Source: Bacillota bacterium
GTDB lineage: Bacteria; Bacillota_A; Clostridia; Lachnospirales; WQUN01
Length of the DNA: 16,768 bases
NCBI GenBank assembly: GCA_009786175.1
Contig: WQTQ01000185.1
Location: 1-16,768, forward strand
Direction of reading: 5' to 3'
Shown here: positions 1 to 8,034 of the stretch, one piece after another
How positions within the stretch are numbered: position 1 is the stretch's first letter
Layout: every line of letters begins with the position of its first letter
Made by a program: the position numbers and the translations under genes
Notes under the pieces: model-generated
Seen by the model: the letters and a program-made list of their open reading frames with translations, nothing else
What the model was told of the DNA's origin: nothing
Database searches by the model: none

Positions 1-3000
1 AACTCCGGCGGCGGCTGAGGGGTATAATTTGCGTTAACAAGCAACAAATGAACTGTTTGGCCGTATACAGTAATGTAAAAATTAATATACTGCCACGCCC
101 CGTTTTTGTTAACGTCCACCAGGTTGAAGTAATCCAGCCAGCCTGTGCCGTCTTGCCATACGCGGCCAACACGCACAAACTCTTCTGCGCATTCGCCGTC
201 TTGGTCAAGGGCTACTATTGTATCTGCCGCTACAAGGTATACAGGGGTGTTTACACCGTCAAGCTGTGTCCACATGCGGATTATGCCCGCTGCTGCAAGA
301 CTTGGGTTAGGTCTGCTTGGGCTGCCCCCTTCGCCGTTGTTAAAAATGTCAAAGCTTAAAACAGGAACGCATACATTTTTATGCAGGCCTATTGAGAATG
401 GCAAAGAGACTGTATTTCCGTTTACATTTACGGTAAGCACTAAATCATGGGGGCCGATAGGAATATTTGCGGCTACTACAACCGTAATCGTGCCTATTCC
501 GCCGGTAACAACCAGCTGTCCTGTTCCGCCGTTACCGGTGGTGGCCAAAGGCCCTGTTACCGGTGGGAAGGTTGCCGCACCTTGCAAGAAAACGTCACCG
601 GACAAGTTGCGCTGTGCAGGCCATGGGAAAACATTACGTGCCATACTGCGTGGTACGCTTAAGGAAATGTCATAGGTTCCGTCTGCTATTCCCGCGGTTT
701 CTACAGTGAAAACAACGTCGGTAGGCGCGATAACGCCATCGGTTTCGGTAATTTCTGTTACTTGTGCAATAGATATAATGCGGGCTGTATTCGGTGCAAC
801 TACATAGCTAAATTCTGTCCAGTCACTTGTGCCTGTGCTGTTAGCCGCACGGATCCTAAACTGATAGATTCCGCCGTTTTCCAAATTGGCAATTACCCAA
901 GGCGCGGTGAATCTTAACTGACCCGGTGTTGGAATATCTGCTTCCGTGTATATTGGGGAGCTTGGGTGGCCTATCAACAAGTTTGGATACATAACAACAT
1001 GACCGTTGCCGCCAAGGTGAACAGCTACCCAGTCGTGGCCGCCGCCTTCCATTATCAGATAACCAAAGTCGCTCATATCCTGGGTTATAAATGTATTTGG
1101 CTGCGGAACAGCGGTGCGGGTTCTTGGCGTTACAATATCCAGTGTTCTCCACATGCCGTTCTCCATGAATTGGATTTCATAAGATTGGGCCAGTACATCG
1201 TTGGAGTACCAGTTAATTGTGAATGTTCCGGCGTATTCGATAGTGCGTAAAGACGGGGTAGGGGAGCCGTGTCTGTGCATAAAGTAATTGAGTTCATTAA
1301 CGGAAACATTTGCTACAGTCGGCGGGGTTACAGGGGCAGACGGGATAAATGCAGGCATTACACCGGCATTCGCTTCGATGTATGCCCGTAAAACAGCTAC
1401 TTCTTCCGGTGTTCCCGTTGGCCATACACCGCAAGTGGTTGAAGGTATGAAATCGCCTTCAAAGCCCCAGCCGTGTGTGTTCGCATTTGCATTTAACGCC
1501 GGAAAGCCCGGTACGCCGTAAAGCACGTCCCCTGCAGGCGGCATCATCATTGTAGCGGCTTGATCTACCGTAATACCAACGTCCAAAGACGGGCTGAATG
1601 TGCTTGCGCTACCGGAACACATTACATTTGGCTGCAAGTTGTTTACCCTTGCTGCAAATGCGTCAAAGTCTGCTTGGGTATTAAGTCCGCGTACTGTATT
1701 GCGGTAACCCCAATCGCCAAAAGCAGGCAGCGGCATACGGCCTACAGATGTGCCGGAGAAGTCTACATTATCGCCGGTTACTATAAAGCCCGGGCCGTCC
1801 GGCCAGAAGTGATTGTGCCCTGTATGAGGATAATATCCTCTTGCGTGACCGTGGCGGCTTCTTAGAAACGGGAAGCCAACATCGTCAAAGATATTACCTT
1901 CTGCCCAAATTGTAGCGTTGTGGGCCGCACCTATGCCATAGCCCGTGTATCTGTCCGAAATACGATAGTGCAGCGGGTGCCCTAAAACGTCACGGAACAA
2001 GTTATTAAACATGTGAAGGTTGTGATGGCGTGTTCTTGGGTTTCTTTCCTGGGCACTGTCATAAATATTGTGGTGCAGTGTGCCGTAGTGCCTGTGACCG
2101 TTGTTGTCCAGGTTCCAATTTTGAACACTTCCCACGATCAAGTTTGTGCCGCGTCCGCCGTTAAAATGGTTGAAAGATATTGTGTAGCCGCGTACATTTT
2201 GCTCGATATCTACAGAACCCTGTCCCATTGTACGGTCTGTCTCTTCGTCATTGTGGAAGAACCTGTTTTGACCGTAATGGAAAGTGTTGTTGTGTACCCA
2301 GAAATTTGTGGTGTTTCCGCTTGCCCTAAAGCCTTGTTGGAAAAATCCGTTTACATGAAGGTTGCGCAGCACAACGTTTACTGCACCGTTGGTAAATAAA
2401 CCCCATCCGTATATGGCGGCGTCATGTCCCACACCTTCAATTGTAAGCCTATGCGCGCTGTTTGACTGGAGTGTCATCATGCGGTTACCGGCGGCAACAC
2501 TTGGCGGAATTTGTGCGTCTGCAAAGTTCCAGGCAAACGTGCCTACTGTGCCGATAAAACGGACTACCATTGGCCTGCCGTTTCTAAATATGCTGTCTAT
2601 GCCTAAGTTGGCTATTGTAAAGTCATTCCAATTATTATGGGAAACGTACATAACTATGGCGTTAGGGTGTATTCGCCCGTCAGACAAGTATCCGCCTGTC
2701 GCGCCGTATGGTGCCCACGCAGTTGTCGCGCTGTTACCCACAAGTTCATTGGAAGGTATAAATGCTGCACCGTATCTGTGGAAACTGGTTGTCTGAAGCT
2801 TTCCTATTTCGCGGATAACCGTACCGTCACAGTTTCTGATTTCCACATCGTAGGTACCTCTCGGCAGGCCCTGGATGTCTACACGCCACGTGTTTCGCAC
2901 CGGGTCAACAAGACGTACAAGTTCCGTATCAACTTTTACCCAGCCCCTTGCCATATCCCATGCCGGGTCAGCGATGGGTTGGTTCGTGCGCCAGTAATAT

Positions 3001-6000
3001 GCGTTGTAGCCGGGGCGCAGTCTAACGAAGGCACTGTAATTACCGGCAGTACTTCCTGTCCATGTTGCCCAGGCCGTTTCGTACCATGTACCGGCTGTAT
3101 CGCCTTGGTATGGCGGTGTTTCCCGCACATCTTCAATGGGAATAAAGAACACAACGGCTTGCCCAAGCCCCGTGCCTTGGTTAAGGCCGCCAAGCCTGAA
3201 TACTTCCCCGGCTTCAAAAGCCCTTGCGTATAAGAAGTAGAAAGGATTTTGGTTTGCCGCTTCTGTACTGCGGAAGTAAACATCATCACCTAAGAATTGC
3301 CATGTATCGTCAATCCAGTGAACTAAATTACGGTTTACTCTTTGCTCAAATGCCACAACAACATATACGTCACGGGTTAATGTAAACATTGCCTGTGTGC
3401 GCATGTTTGCGGTCTGATTACGCGCATCCTGGGCAGTACGGATCCAATCCAGGCCAAGCAGCATTTCGTGGGCGTAATATACACTGAAATTAGCCCCAAA
3501 CGGCCTGTCTCCGTACACATCATTACCAAGTTGGAAATTACGCATGTATTCCCAGTTGTAATGGCCGCTGTTTTGTACATTATGCAAACGGGATAAGACA
3601 TAAAAATCGCTGATAAACGCAGTTTCCGGGCTTGCGACAGGAACAGGGGCAAGCGGGTCCGGGTCTATTCGGATTGTAATCTCTTGTACAAAATCTTCTT
3701 CCGGCGCAATACCGCCCGCTATGGCTGCCTTTACGGTAACATTGCCCGCGGCAGTTGTTGTCAGGTTGCTGCCAACCATAACCGCACCTGTTGTACCTGC
3801 GTTTACCACATCCCACAAAATATCAGCCGGGTTTGCGGCCGCCGCAGGAACAACTTGAACCCTAGATAAATTAAACGAACCAATCGGTAAAAAGTTGGGA
3901 ACGGCAATAACAGATTCCACCGGAATGTGTTCGACAACATTAATTGTAAAATCCATTACGAAAGGAACACCGATACCTAAACCGTTGGCTATGGTGGCTC
4001 TTACTACAACCTGTCCGCCTGCAGCTGTGTGAAGCATACCGTTTTGGATAGTCGCGCCTGTGGTACCCGGGTTGTACACAGTCCAAACAATATTTGAATA
4101 TGTTGCGGCGGCAGGTAAAACTCTTCCGGCAATAGGAGTTGGTACACCGATAACAACTTCCGGTGTTACATCCGCAATGGTAATTACGTTAACAAAAATA
4201 TTGTTCCTTGCCAGCCAATTTGCATAGTCTCTTGCAACAATTACACCGGAAGTGGCACGGATATAACCATATCCCTGGCGTCTTTCCAGGCTGACATTGG
4301 CAAAGCTTAAAGGAAGGTCGATAGGACCGTGTGAAGGGTTTAAACAGAACTGCCCGCCGTCTATTGTTGTACGGGTAACGCAACAGCCGTCATGGTCGCA
4401 CCGGTAGATGGAACGAATATGCCCCGCAGGCGGGTTATTGGCAAAGTGTACGGCATATGGCCCCCACAGCCCGAATGGGTCATTTGTGGCCCCTGCATTT
4501 GGCTGCCTGCGGTCAGAGAATAAGGGCAGGAATGTTTCCGGGCAGTGGAAACGCGCCCATAAAGATGCTGCCGGGTTACGCACAATGGTTTGTCCCACAT
4601 GCTGGTAACCAACTACTTCTACATAGGCAAACCAGAATGCAGCGTAATGGATTGCATCAATTAACCTGTCACGCAAGTCCGCGCCGCCAAGTTCGTAAAT
4701 GTCGTCTAAATCCAATTCTGTAAGGAATGCAAATAAATCACGGGATTCCTCACCCCCAACGATAGCAGGGGGTTCAAATTCTCTGCCCCACATGGGCAGG
4801 CCTGTCTCGGGGTTAAAGTGCTGTGCCCAAGCGGTTGGCCTTTCTACGCCGTCTGCGAAGCCGCTTGCGCGTATTTGCAGCCGTAGTACTGCGTCAAGAC
4901 CGTCAACAAACGCCTGAATACTGCGTTCTGTTCTTTCGGCGTCAAGGGACGGGAAATCCCCCTCTGCAATGTCTAAAAGCAGCTCTAAAACATAGGTGTA
5001 GGCGTCATCGTTAAATGAAACGCCGCCACGGTGCATTTCGGTGTTTGATAAATAATAAGGCCAGCCGCCTCTTCCTTCACCTACTGTCGCGATAATGTCA
5101 TAAGGCATTGGGAACGGCGGGCCGGTCGCGCTGGAGAGTACTTGGCCCTGTCTTGCAAGAATAACCACATCGCCGACTTGATACTGGGCGTTTAACAGGG
5201 CATCAAGCCCCCTTAACCCCGCATCTCTAAACCGCTCAATCCCTGTTGCTTCATACATCATCATAAGGAACCGCGTATCGTGGGTTGTTATACCCCTGCC
5301 AAGATAGGCGTCAAGGTTGTTGCGTGTGTTCCACATTGTATTTAGGTTTGCCTGAGTCCAACCTGCAATATTTGCGCTGCCCCAAGCTTGATTTGCATCA
5401 CCTTGCCCTATTCCCCTTGGGAAACCGCCGTTAAAACGCTGGGCATACAAGTAGTGTGTGGCGATAATTATTGAGTTGGGGCTGCCGTACCACTGGGGAG
5501 CCTGATTTGTAATACCCCCGCGGGAAATATTTGCCGGGGTTACGACAGCACCGGTTGTTATTACAAGGGTATAAGACGCCGGGGCAACCCGTGTGCCAAT
5601 ATTATCCCACCCGATTGTGCCAACTCCAATGGCTTGCGCAATGGTTTGCAGCGGAACAAACAAAACGTTTGTACCTGCCACGCTAATGGAAATACTTGCA
5701 ACAGTATGACTGTCAGCCCCGGCTGTTGCCGTTACATTGTTGCCGCTAACCTGCCAGCTAACTTCGCTGCCAAGGGCCGCTTGAGCCGCAGACAAAGGAA
5801 CTTGCAAAATACCGCCAAAGACAAAAGGTGTTGCCAGATTCGCGTCAACATCCCTTAGTTGACGGTTAATCAGCATCTGCGGGTTACCTGCTGTTATTGA
5901 TACCCTGCGGAAATTGTTATCCCAGCTTATAACTTCGTACATGTTGTGTGGGAATTGATTTTCCGTGGATACAGGGGTTGCACCTGCGGGTGGCTGCCCC

Positions 6001-6956
6001 GCGTCTACAGGCAAATTAGGCAGGGTTACAACACTTACAGTAAAGCTTTCGTAAATGTCGTCATTATTTGTTATGCGAACGGTATCTGCAAAAGTCTGGT
6101 CTGGTTCAAGCCCCAAATTAGGCCTGACAGAAAATTCTGCAGAAGCGTTTGGTGATAAAGAAGGAATCAGAACCGTACCTTCCAATGTGAAGTATGTTCC
6201 TTCATCGAGGGCCACTTCTAAGTTAATGATTGCAGCATCCCCGGGGTTGGTTACGATTATTTGAAGCGGAGTAATATCCGCTGCCGTATATCCATATGGC
6301 AGCGCAGGAAAGCTGTGCGCACCGTCAACACCGGAGATTTGTATACTTGAAGAAGGTTGCGTTACTTCTGTAATTTCAATTCTTTGGACTGCCAGCCTGC
6401 CGGGAGACTGACCGTCAACGCCCCAGTTCCAAGGGTTAATTGACAACAGGCCCTCGCCGGTTAAAAATGTATGCTCAATCCGTGTTATCGCATTTGGCAC
6501 ATCAAACGTTATTGTTTGACCGGCAAAAGTCAAGGGCAGTGTAGTGGGAGCAACGCTGCCCGTTGCCCTTGCATAAATAACAACATGTATTGGGCCGCTT
6601 AAACTAACATTTGAGTTAAGCTGTCTGTTGGCACCGTTTGGGTCAATAAAATTACTGCCGGAATGGGCCTGTATCCTAAAATTGCCTGTCGGAATCAGGT
6701 CAAAGCCCGGTTGGCCGGCAGTGGGTGATACAGCCCTTGTCACGCCGGGAATGGCAGAAACAGACGGCCACGCCTGCGCCCCCACTGTAGGGGCTGTAGA
6801 AAAATCGAAAAGATAGGTGGGAGCAGCCGAAAAACCTGAGACATAGTTCCCCTGACTATCTTCGGCAGCATGTATCGCCATCGGTACTACGGTTGAAAAC
6901 ATCATGACAATTGCCAGGACAAAAGCCATGATTTTGTTACGCTGTGCTTTTCTCAT
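1..6956 (-). CDS. Giant secreted multidomain pectate lyase (PL10-type plus PL1-type), C-terminus beyond window
   Basis: One stop-free minus-strand frame of at least 2,318 codons starts at ATG 6956, with GAGAGGA just upstream, and runs off the left edge. I checked the frame at about ten points. Order seen: signal peptide (residues 1 to about 31, cleavage after IHA or HAA); two beta-rich modules (about 33-313); a degenerate copper-amine-oxidase-N module (about 338-455); a PL10-type pectate lyase (about 480-905; GGWP at 630-633, FNDDA at 648-652); two bacterial Ig-like repeats (about 922-1097, each with a GTTGA core); two uncertain modules (about 1100-1385); a PL1-type pectate lyase (about 1388-1810; RNPRTR at 1638-1643 followed by HMFNN); an FnIII-like module (about 1873-2050); Ig-like and unknown modules to a proline-rich end. 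Both lyase families cleave polygalacturonate by beta-elimination. The protein is probably extracellular; any anchor or dockerin would lie past the edge. Family calls are by motif recognition. Confidence 0.88.
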   Translation of the reverse strand, partial: MRKAQRNKIMAFVLAIVMMFSTVVPMAIHAAEDSQGNYVSGFSAAPTYLFDFSTAPTVGAQAWPSVSAIPGVTRAVSPTAGQPGFDLIPTGNFRIQAHSGSNFIDPNGANRQLNSNVSLSGPIHVVIYARATGSVAPTTLPLTFAGQTITFDVPNAITRIEHTFLTGEGLLSINPWNWGVDGQSPGRLAVQRIEITEVTQPSSSIQISGVDGAHSFPALPYGYTAADITPLQIIVTNPGDAAIINLEVALDEGTYFTLEGTVLIPSLSPNASAEFSVRPNLGLEPDQTFADTVRITNNDDIYESFTVSVVTLPNLPVDAGQPPAGATPVSTENQFPHNMYEVISWDNNFRRVSITAGNPQMLINRQLRDVDANLATPFVFGGILQVPLSAAQAALGSEVSWQVSGNNVTATAGADSHTVASISISVAGTNVLFVPLQTIAQAIGVGTIGWDNIGTRVAPASYTLVITTGAVVTPANISRGGITNQAPQWYGSPNSIIIATHYLYAQRFNGGFPRGIGQGDANQAWGSANIAGWTQANLNTMWNTRNNLDAYLGRGITTHDTRFLMMMYEATGIERFRDAGLRGLDALLNAQYQVGDVVILARQGQVLSSATGPPFPMPYDIIATVGEGRGGWPYYLSNTEMHRGGVSFNDDAYTYVLELLLDIAEGDFPSLDAERTERSIQAFVDGLDAVLRLQIRASGFADGVERPTAWAQHFNPETGLPMWGREFEPPAIVGGEESRDLFAFLTELDLDDIYELGGADLRDRLIDAIHYAAFWFAYVEVVGYQHVGQTIVRNPAASLWARFHCPETFLPLFSDRRQPNAGATNDPFGLWGPYAVHFANNPPAGHIRSIYRCDHDGCCVTRTTIDGGQFCLNPSHGPIDLPLSFANVSLERRQGYGYIRATSGVIVARDYANWLARNNIFVNVITIADVTPEVVIGVPTPIAGRVLPAAATYSNIVWTVYNPGTTGATIQNGMLHTAAGGQVVVRATIANGLGIGVPFVMDFTINVVEHIPVESVIAVPNFLPIGSFNLSRVQVVPAAAANPADILWDVVNAGTTGAVMVGSNLTTTAAGNVTVKAAIAGGIAPEEDFVQEITIRIDPDPLAPVPVASPETAFISDFYVLSRLHNVQNSGHYNWEYMRNFQLGNDVYGDRPFGANFSVYYAHEMLLGLDWIRTAQDARNQTANMRTQAMFTLTRDVYVVVAFEQRVNRNLVHWIDDTWQFLGDDVYFRSTEAANQNPFYFLYARAFEAGEVFRLGGLNQGTGLGQAVVFFIPIEDVRETPPYQGDTAGTWYETAWATWTGSTAGNYSAFVRLRPGYNAYYWRTNQPIADPAWDMARGWVKVDTELVRLVDPVRNTWRVDIQGLPRGTYDVEIRNCDGTVIREIGKLQTTSFHRYGAAFIPSNELVGNSATTAWAPYGATGGYLSDGRIHPNAIVMYVSHNNWNDFTIANLGIDSIFRNGRPMVVRFIGTVGTFAWNFADAQIPPSVAAGNRMMTLQSNSAHRLTIEGVGHDAAIYGWGLFTNGAVNVVLRNLHVNGFFQQGFRASGNTTNFWVHNNTFHYGQNRFFHNDEETDRTMGQGSVDIEQNVRGYTISFNHFNGGRGTNLIVGSVQNWNLDNNGHRHYGTLHHNIYDSAQERNPRTRHHNLHMFNNLFRDVLGHPLHYRISDRYTGYGIGAAHNATIWAEGNIFDDVGFPFLRSRHGHARGYYPHTGHNHFWPDGPGFIVTGDNVDFSGTSVGRMPLPAFGDWGYRNTVRGLNTQADFDAFAARVNNLQPNVMCSGSASTFSPSLDVGITVDQAATMMMPPAGDVLYGVPGFPALNANANTHGWGFEGDFIPSTTCGVWPTGTPEEVAVLRAYIEANAGVMPAFIPSAPVTPPTVANVSVNELNYFMHRHGSPTPSLRTIEYAGTFTINWYSNDVLAQSYEIQFMENGMWRTLDIVTPRTRTAVPQPNTFITQDMSDFGYLIMEGGGHDWVAVHLGGNGHVVMYPNLLIGHPSSPIYTEADIPTPGQLRFTAPWVIANLENGGIYQFRIRAANSTGTSDWTEFSYVVAPNTARIISIAQVTEITETDGVIAPTDVVFTVETAGIADGTYDISLSVPRSMARNVFPWPAQRNLSGDVFLQGAATFPPVTGPLATTGNGGTGQLVVTGGIGTITVVVAANIPIGPHDLVLTVNVNGNTVSLPFSIGLHKNVCVPVLSFDIFNNGEGGSPSRPNPSLAAAGIIRMWTQLDGVNTPVYLVAADTIVALDQDGECAEEFVRVGRVWQDGTGWLDYFNLVDVNKNGAWQYINFYITVYGQTVHLLLVNANYTPQPPPE

Positions 6957-7097
6957 AAAAATTTCCTCTCTTATTTTATTGGTACTGTGCAGTTTTTTGT
7001 ATTTATCATAATTTCTGATATTTTCCTGCACATATGCCCATATTTCTATGTAAAGATAACATGCCTTCCGTATTAATACAACAATTAATCTATTATT

Positions 7098-7139
7098 AAA
7101 AAACCCCTTATGTAACATTCGCCAATGTTACATAAGGGG
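7098..7139 (-). terminator. Rho-independent terminator of the arsR-rhodanese operon
   Basis: A perfect 16-bp inverted repeat (7104-7119 with 7124-7139, loop of 4) starts with CCCC. On the minus strand it is followed directly by six T (7103-7098). No T-run follows on the plus strand, so it ends minus-strand transcription. It separates this operon from the pectate lyase gene, which therefore needs its own promoter within 6957-7097. The TAA of the truncated reductase frame lies inside the stem. Confidence 0.92.
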
Positions 7140-7227
7140 AAAGAACAGCTTTTACATCTCGCCTGCATAGTCGTGCTGCAGCTGAAGCACCTCCGGCTAC
7201 TCCGCCGACAATTAAGATTCTTTGCAT
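7108..7227 (-). pseudogene. N-terminal remnant of a CoA-disulfide reductase-like FAD/NAD(P) oxidoreductase
   Basis: From ATG 7227 the frame reads MQRILIVGGVAGGASAAARL, the characteristic FAD-binding start (GGVAGG loop) of CoA-disulfide reductase / NADH:persulfide oxidoreductase proteins, which normally run to about 450-560 residues. After CRRD, at about residue 24, the family resemblance stops, and the frame ends at 39 residues with a TAA inside the operon terminator. It starts 13 bases after the rhodanese stop, so it sat third in the operon. I read it as the stub of a deleted gene. The same frame can be extended upstream to an ATG at 7308, but that part overlaps the rhodanese gene and shows no homology. 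A short functional peptide is unlikely, because the nucleotide-binding fold is incomplete. Confidence 0.75.
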
Positions 7228-7240
7228 AAATAAATCTCTG

Positions 7241-7669
7241 TTATTCACTAATTGTTTCATACGGCCAATTATTGATTCCTCCGAAGTCATAGATGTTTGT
7301 ATACCCAAGTGCCGCTAAATCAGCCGCTGCCGATACACTCCTGCGTCCGCTCCGGCAGTAGATTAGAATGACCGTATTTTTATCCGGAAGTTCTGCATTT
7401 GCTCGGCCTCTAATTTCGTCATATGGAATTAACAGTGCTCCTTCAATTCGACTTTCTCTAAACTCCGCCTCGGTACGAACATCCAGTAAGATGAAATGGT
7501 TTGTTTCTTTCATTATGTTTCGCGCTTCTGTTGCGGTAATGGTTTGCCAGCTCGATGTACCAGTATCGTCTAATGTATCACTTGCTTTGTCTGCACCGCC
7601 TACATTTTTTGAGCATGCTGTGATCATAAGCAGCAATCCCATCACAAGCACAAATATTATCGCTTTCAT
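7241..7669 (-). CDS. Rhodanese-domain lipoprotein (sulfurtransferase)
   Basis: 142 residues. A lipoprotein signal with lipobox ITAC and lipidated Cys19 implies anchoring on the outer face of the cytoplasmic membrane. A short linker leads to a single rhodanese domain (about 42-140) containing LLDVRTEAEF and the active-site loop YCRSGRRS, with catalytic Cys105. Rhodaneses carry sulfane sulfur as a cysteine persulfide. The ATG overlaps the stop of the upstream regulator (ATGA), and a good GGAGGAAA ribosome site lies in the regulator's last codons, so the two are translationally coupled. The downstream partner, a CoA-disulfide-reductase-like protein, survives only as a stub. The physiological sulfur donor and acceptor cannot be read from sequence. 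Confidence 0.9.
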   Translation of the reverse strand: MKAIIFVLVMGLLLMITACSKNVGGADKASDTLDDTGTSSWQTITATEARNIMKETNHFILLDVRTEAEFRESRIEGALLIPYDEIRGRANAELPDKNTVILIYCRSGRRSVSAAADLAALGYTNIYDFGGINNWPYETISE

Positions 7670-7962
7670 TCTGTTTCCTCCGGATTACAGTAATATTTTT
7701 TTAACACGGCAAGAATTTCTGCCACCCTGTAGTCGGCGACAGAATATGTTACACTTTGTCCTTGCTTGTCCGATTTAAGAATCCCTGCAGTTCTCAACAT
7801 AATTAGATGTTGTGACAGCGCGGATTGGGTGATCCTGGGAACATACCCGCCAATTTGTCCAACCGTTTTTGCGCCCTGCATAAGAGCGCAGAGAATCAGC
7901 AGACGGTTTTCATTAGCCAGTATTCTCAAAAGTTCTGCCAATAATTTAGCTTTTTCCTCCAT
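7666..7962 (-). CDS. ArsR-family winged-helix repressor, two-cysteine persulfide-sensor type
   Basis: 98 residues from ATG 7962. An in-frame ATG at 7986 would add eight residues but has no ribosome site, whereas 7962 is preceded by AAGGGAGTGAG. ArsR-type wHTH: LANENRLLILCAL, then the recognition helix region ITQSALSQHLIMLRTAGIL and a wing ending VTYSV. The classical ELCVCDL metal site is missing. Instead there is one Cys in the LLILC helix and one in the C-terminal YYC, 67 residues apart (Cys25 and Cys92 from this start). This arrangement resembles BigR/SqrR sulfane-sulfur sensors, in which the paired cysteines form a polysulfide bridge and release DNA. The operator in its own promoter implies autoregulation of this repressor and the rhodanese. 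ArsR membership is secure; the ligand is inferred. Confidence 0.88.
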   Translation of the reverse strand: MEEKAKLLAELLRILANENRLLILCALMQGAKTVGQIGGYVPRITQSALSQHLIMLRTAGILKSDKQGQSVTYSVADYRVAEILAVLKKYYCNPEETE

Positions 7963-7989
7963 GAATACTCTCACTCCCTTTGACATAAA

Positions 7990-8011
7990 TATATTAGACT
8001 ATTCTAATATA
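7990..8011 (-). promoter_or_regulatory. Palindromic operator of the ArsR-family repressor
   Basis: Perfect 9-bp inverted repeat: arms TATATTAGA (7990-7998) and TCTAATATA (8003-8011) around CTAT. AT-rich imperfect palindromes of this size over the -10 region are typical ArsR-family operators. Its distal end coincides with the predicted -10, so repressor binding would block RNA polymerase. Confidence 0.82.
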
Positions 8012-8034
8012 CGGTGCCGCGATAAATTTGTCAA
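8006..8034 (-). promoter_or_regulatory. Sigma-A type promoter of the arsR-rhodanese operon
   Basis: Read on the minus strand: consensus -35 TTGACA (8034-8029), a 17-bp spacer, and -10 TATATT (8011-8006), the -10 lying in the operator. Predicted start of transcription is near 7999. That leaves the ATG at 7986 only about 13 bases from the 5' end without a ribosome site, which supports translation from 7962. The -35 also contains the stop codon of the upstream transporter gene. Confidence 0.85.

Noticed and set aside
48..6816. About twenty plus-strand and minus-strand reading frames of 60-200 codons across the left 6.8 kb
   Set aside because: They lie opposite or out of frame with the uninterrupted 2,318-codon lyase frame, show no recognisable domains, and lack consistent ribosome sites.
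1..6956. Possibility that the lyase region is several genes or is broken by a frameshift
   Set aside because: Translation at widely spaced points stays in one frame with domain sequence throughout and no stop; no internal signal peptide was seen.
7228..7308. Upstream extension of the reductase-stub frame to an ATG at 7308
   Set aside because: These codons overlap the rhodanese gene in another frame and carry no homology; the family-typical start is ATG 7227.
7963..7986. Longer start (ATG 7986) for the ArsR-family gene
   Set aside because: It lies about 13 bases from the predicted transcript start with no ribosome site; ATG 7962 has one and matches the usual family N-terminus length. Not fully excluded.
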